Of a stretch of DNA of 64,000 bases, positions 60,661 to 64,000 are shown in pieces. The stretch comes from Phallus indusiatus (lineage: Eukaryota; Basidiomycota; Agaricomycetes; Phallales; Phallaceae), in NCBI GenBank assembly GCA_027605045.1, contig JAQFWX010000023.1, forward strand, positions 124,001 to 188,000, read 5' to 3'. A model generated the notes under the pieces. It was given only the letters and a program-made list of their open reading frames with translations. It had not been told where the DNA came from and ran no database searches. The translations under genes and the position numbers were made by a program. How positions within the stretch are numbered: the stretch's first letter is position 1; every line of letters begins with the position of its first letter.

Positions 60661-61374
60661 GCGTCGATGTGAAAAGAGTTGAGTAGAACAAGTATGAGGA
60701 GAGTGTACAAAATAGTGTGATTGTGAAACCCGCAGTCGAGCCTTCTTATATATTTCAGCCTGATTATGCTGGGTTGGAAAGCCTGGGAAAGTTGTCGACT
60801 TTGGAGATTGGCACAGCCTTCGTCAGTCATCGGTTTCGGTCCATGGATCCGACTGGGAACGAATAAAGTTTTATGTCTCAATTGACAATGTTAGCATCGG
60901 GTATGCTTCATATTATGATAGTATACATGTAATTACTCAGAGACACCACAAAGTGAAACGATCACCAGCTGAATCCTAAAGCAAAAAGAAAAATGGGTAT
61001 AAGCGAAACATTGCGTTAGGCTGCAAAAACGAACCTGTGCGTGTACAATAACGACCAAACAAACCGCCAACACTGTCACCTTTGGCTGATATGTGCCAGA
61101 CATATAATAGCGAGTCATGGAGTAAAGACCCCATTTTCTCTAATTTTCGAGAAGCTGTACATCATGATCATGTCAAACTGTAAAATCAGGGTGACTTTGG
61201 CTTCCAATTGCTTATAAAGGCTTAAACAGCAAGGTCATCTGCTCAGGCTCGATTGATAACGGGAAGCCTAACAGGAACAACACGGACTAAGGACACTAAG
61301 CGGAGAGGAAATCGGGTTGTGGTGTGACGCGTACGCGCGTGACGCATTGAAATTGGGACTCCGAAAGTCAATCA
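60661..61374. other. Divergent intergenic region
   Basis: Between the starts of the SPFH gene (-) and the next + strand gene. Apart from the TATA-like element at 60745-60752, no feature is recognised. Confidence 0.45.
60745..60752 (-). promoter_or_regulatory. TATA-like element of the SPFH gene
   Basis: On the minus strand the bases read TATATAAG, about 85 bp upstream of the SPFH ATG at 60660. A reasonable core-promoter candidate. Confidence 0.4.
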
Positions 61375-62400
61375 ATGTCTGCAACACTGCTGCGTCACTT
61401 TAAAACGAGATGCAGTGTTATTCTCCGTGCAAGAAACGCATCATTTCCTAAAATCCAGATTACTCGAGTAAGGCTGCTTATCATATCTCCTAAACTCTGC
61501 CTTGAAACCGCATCACATCCTAGGTGCCGTCAGCAGCTCGCTGCATTTCATCAACACGTGCGCTGTGTTTTCATATTCATATAAATGGCAGTTCACGGTT
61601 TACACTAATAAAATGTATAGCCTCTTTTCACTCCCGTACTTTACCCGGACAAAAGCCTCGGCAGTTCGAGGAAGTCCCTGGAGAAGAGCATGAGGACAGT
61701 CGAGCGCGTGCACAGCGCTTTCTTGAAGAATCTGCCGCACCCGTGGTTGTTCAGGATATGGAAGAATTCAAAGATATTCTGGTTGAGAACGGGTCATATG
61801 ACACATTCATGTTAATGGTTCTGACTCGTTTACAACCGATCCTTACTTACTGTTTGCACCATGACCCCATGGAGGTCAGTTTGTGCTCGTTACTTTTACA
61901 CTCATGACATTATCACTTACGGTATCCCCGTCCTAAAGTTTCTGGAAGGTTTTGCATACTCCAAATCAGCGGTCGGACGAGCCAGAGATGCAACTGTATG
62001 GCTATTCATATCCGCCCACGCCTGGTTTACTCGCGCAGCGGCTTTTAACGCACCGCTTCTTATACCCCTATCCGAAGACGTACTCCGGCTAGCTGAACTA
62101 TTTGAAAAGACTGGAGTAATTACAGAAAAGTTTGTCGAAAAGCAAGGTCCTGATGTTCCAACGTGGTTCGAGGTCGGGAGCATGATAATAGACTGTGCAG
62201 ATCAAGCCTGGAAAATTTTACCCCAAGACATCGACCTGTATGGAGAAAAATATCGAGACCGTGTTGATGAAGAACAGCCTGAGGTGGTATCGCTTGCGGA
62301 TAATACCCAGGGCGGAGAATTGCCGTCGACATCAGCCTCTGCCTCCAAAAATTCAAAAAGCGATGCGCCTCAAAGTACAAAAGGGGGTTCGACGCAATAA
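61375..62400 (+). CDS. Hypothetical protein, possibly mitochondrial
   Basis: No family is recognised. The likely start at 61375 gives MSATLLRHFKTRCSVILRAR, an Arg-rich sequence without acidic residues and so resembling a mitochondrial targeting peptide. It probably splices at GTAAGG (about 61470) to an exon beginning VPSAARCISSTRA. The later exon chain reads FEEVPGEEHEDSRARAQRFLEE and DMEEFKDILVENGSYDTFML. After an intron near 61873-61920 come VLKFLEGFAYSKSAVGRARD and WFTRAAAFNAPLLIPLSEDV. A Ser-rich acidic tail ends in TAA 62400. The central region is helical and well ordered. The exact 5' exon joins (61470-61670) are uncertain because one frame is open throughout. Role unknown. Confidence 0.6.
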
Positions 62401-62795
62401 ATCATATTTCACACTGGCCAAGTTCATGGCGCCTTTCTTCAAACTGAGCTACTCTCTCAGTGGGAGACCGGTGTTATTCGTTGTACCGCACCTCCGGCTT
62501 TGGCACGAATCGCCGCACTTGGAGCAAGATGGTTTTGCTATATGGGCTATATGGGGTGTGCTTTCATAAGTTTTTTAGTCACAGCGTTTTAGTCAACAGA
62601 ATTGTAGAGCGACCTGACGATATAATTATGTTTGTTCAGAATCATCGCACACTTGCTCATTTCTTCTTATCATGATTTGATACGATCAAGTTGACTCAAA
62701 AAACTAGATAATAGGGCATGTATATACGATGGCTTGACAAACAAGAAGAGTTTCATTTCCCGCGTACAAAAAAATGAAGATCAAAGAGTACAGTA
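62401..62795. other. Intergenic region between convergent genes
   Basis: No recognised coding content. It contains the 3' ends of the unknown + strand gene and the nucleoside hydrolase. Confidence 0.5.
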
Positions 62796-64000
62796 TCAAT
62801 GTCCACCGCAAGTTTCTCGTTCTTTGCCATAGCACGACACAAGATCGTTCACGGTTTTGTTAATAGCAGGAACATCGGTGGGATTTACTCTAAATGAAGG
62901 GGAAAAAATTATTTGCATTTCACCACAAGAAATGGGGTTGCGTACATTATGAATCTCTGAACTTGTGGCGGCTCCAACTCCGCATCATCATTCCAAAATG
63001 AGGCCCAAGTGGTCGGGGAAGGTTTCGGAATGAGTTGTAAAGCTCCCGTAGTAGTCTTATTTCCGTATTGGAAAAGATTGGTGGAGTTACCGAGATTTCT
63101 CAAACCGAAAATGGCATAGTAGGTGGCCAAAATATCGTGAGGTCCGAATTTGTTGTCGGCCGTGATCGTGTCATAAGCTAATAAAAACCGTTTGTTAGCA
63201 AATGTTTACCCCGTTTCCACATTTCTACCTTACCGAATCTGACTGGGTTGTTCTTAGGGAGACTACATGCGGCCTGGACGGATGGGTTACTTAGATTAGC
63301 TTCGAAGCCGGGAAAATAAGTGACTAGCGACGGCCACTTTGTCAGAACTTGTGCAGAGGACCCCGAATTGACTAAAAAAATGGGCTTAGTTGCGACAACA
63401 TATAAAGCTGGAAATTCACTCGCCCAAATTATATCCTGCACCATGAATATGATTAGATGTGTTGCAACTTCCGCCTTGGACGACCAGTTCTGCAACATTG
63501 TCCGTAATCAATTTGGTGTTGTTCTTGTCAAGTAGCTTCTTGTATAATTTGTCGAGGTTATTGAGGAAACCAATAGCAACGATTGTGACATCTTTGTGCT
63601 TCTGCAAAGTCTCTTCATAGAATTCGACGGGGTCCTTCACGTCTTTAGGTAACAATGATTTGAAATCCTCTGGGAAGCAATCAGGGTTGGAAAGCTGAGT
63701 GATGTACTGTGGACCGATTTTAATATTCGGTTCAGTTGTGTCGTTCGTTGTTTTACTGTCTCGTGCTAAAGGAATATCTGGATGGCAATACCACGTGTTG
63801 ATTGCATCGATAGCGGGAAGCGAAAATTTGCTAGTGACATCTGGCGAAATGTCAATAAAAAGATCTCTTTCGGAGAGATGGTTGCTCTCTCTATTATATA
63901 TTTACCTGAAACAATTCCTAGGATATTCACAAAACCCATAGTCTGCAAAATATTAGCCACTGCTACCGCGGCCACTAAAATATTCGTTTCAAATTTGCGA
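62796..64000 (-). CDS. Inosine-uridine-preferring nucleoside hydrolase, 5' end outside the window
   Basis: A nucleoside N-ribohydrolase-type protein that would split nucleosides into base and ribose. Visible exons carry AAVAVANILQTMGFVNILGIV (strand and helix after the Asp-rich metal loop, which lies beyond the right edge), KFSLPAIDAINTWYCHPDIPLA, and PVEFYEETLQKHKDVTIVAIGFLNNL. GGSCNTSNHIHGAGYN, the helix around SAQVLTKWPSLVTYFPGF, and ITADNKFGPHDILATYYAIFG follow, the last being the conserved C-terminal DPxxHD-like loop in variant form. The final exon is best joined by a GT at about 62946 to give INKTVNDLVSCYGKE and TGA 62796. Introns number at least four. The first metal-binding DxDxxxDD motif cannot be checked because the gene is cut at 64000. 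Confidence 0.78.

Overview
The window looks like nuclear DNA of an Agaricomycete (mushroom-forming basidiomycete). Genes are dense and broken by many short introns, mostly about 45-85 nt with GT...AG ends, and several exons are only 11-21 nt long. The gene families fit that group: a TRI5-type sesquiterpene synthase, expanded P450s, a NACHT-WD40 protein, a UstYa/DUF3328 protein, a ThrE/PRM10 transporter and a GH18-CBM chitinase. I saw no rRNA, convincing tRNA, CRISPR array or complete transposon. Gene models were joined by eye from protein motifs and splice signals, so internal exon borders are approximate unless stated.

Left part (0.5-9.1 kb, + strand): an ISWI chromatin-remodelling ATPase, an NmrA-like NAD(P)-binding protein, and a secreted RNase T2 whose catalytic region is split over tiny exons.

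10.3-21.1 kb is the most interesting block: three closely related cytochrome P450 genes (one +, two -) around one TRI5-family sesquiterpene synthase. This is a compact putative sesquiterpene gene cluster. The P450 copies share coding sequence, intron layout and 3' flanks, so they arose by local duplication. All three carry Gly where the I-helix acid is normally found.

22.5-28.0 kb: one large NLR-like gene (C2-like N-terminus, NACHT NTPase, degenerate WD40 repeats, conserved tail). Then come a WKF-domain protein (C7orf50 family), an unknown disordered protein, a GPI-type aspartic protease on the minus strand with a frameshifted relic of a second copy beside it, and an MFS drug/H+ antiporter.

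38.2-38.8 kb has two exon-like blocks I could not name. 39.3-42.4 kb is a ubiquitin-specific protease whose catalytic Cys codon straddles a 14-nt exon. 43.5-55.2 kb (minus strand) holds a GH18 chitinase with a chitin-binding tail, a UstYa-like protein, a ThrE/PRM10-like transporter and a flavin-reductase-like FMN protein. 55.6-64 kb holds an unknown membrane protein, an SPFH/band-7 protein (-), an unknown, possibly mitochondrial protein (+), and a nucleoside hydrolase (-) running off the right edge.

Only the terpene synthase and P450s clearly look like partners in one pathway. The rest are mostly independent housekeeping, secretion, transport and recognition genes.
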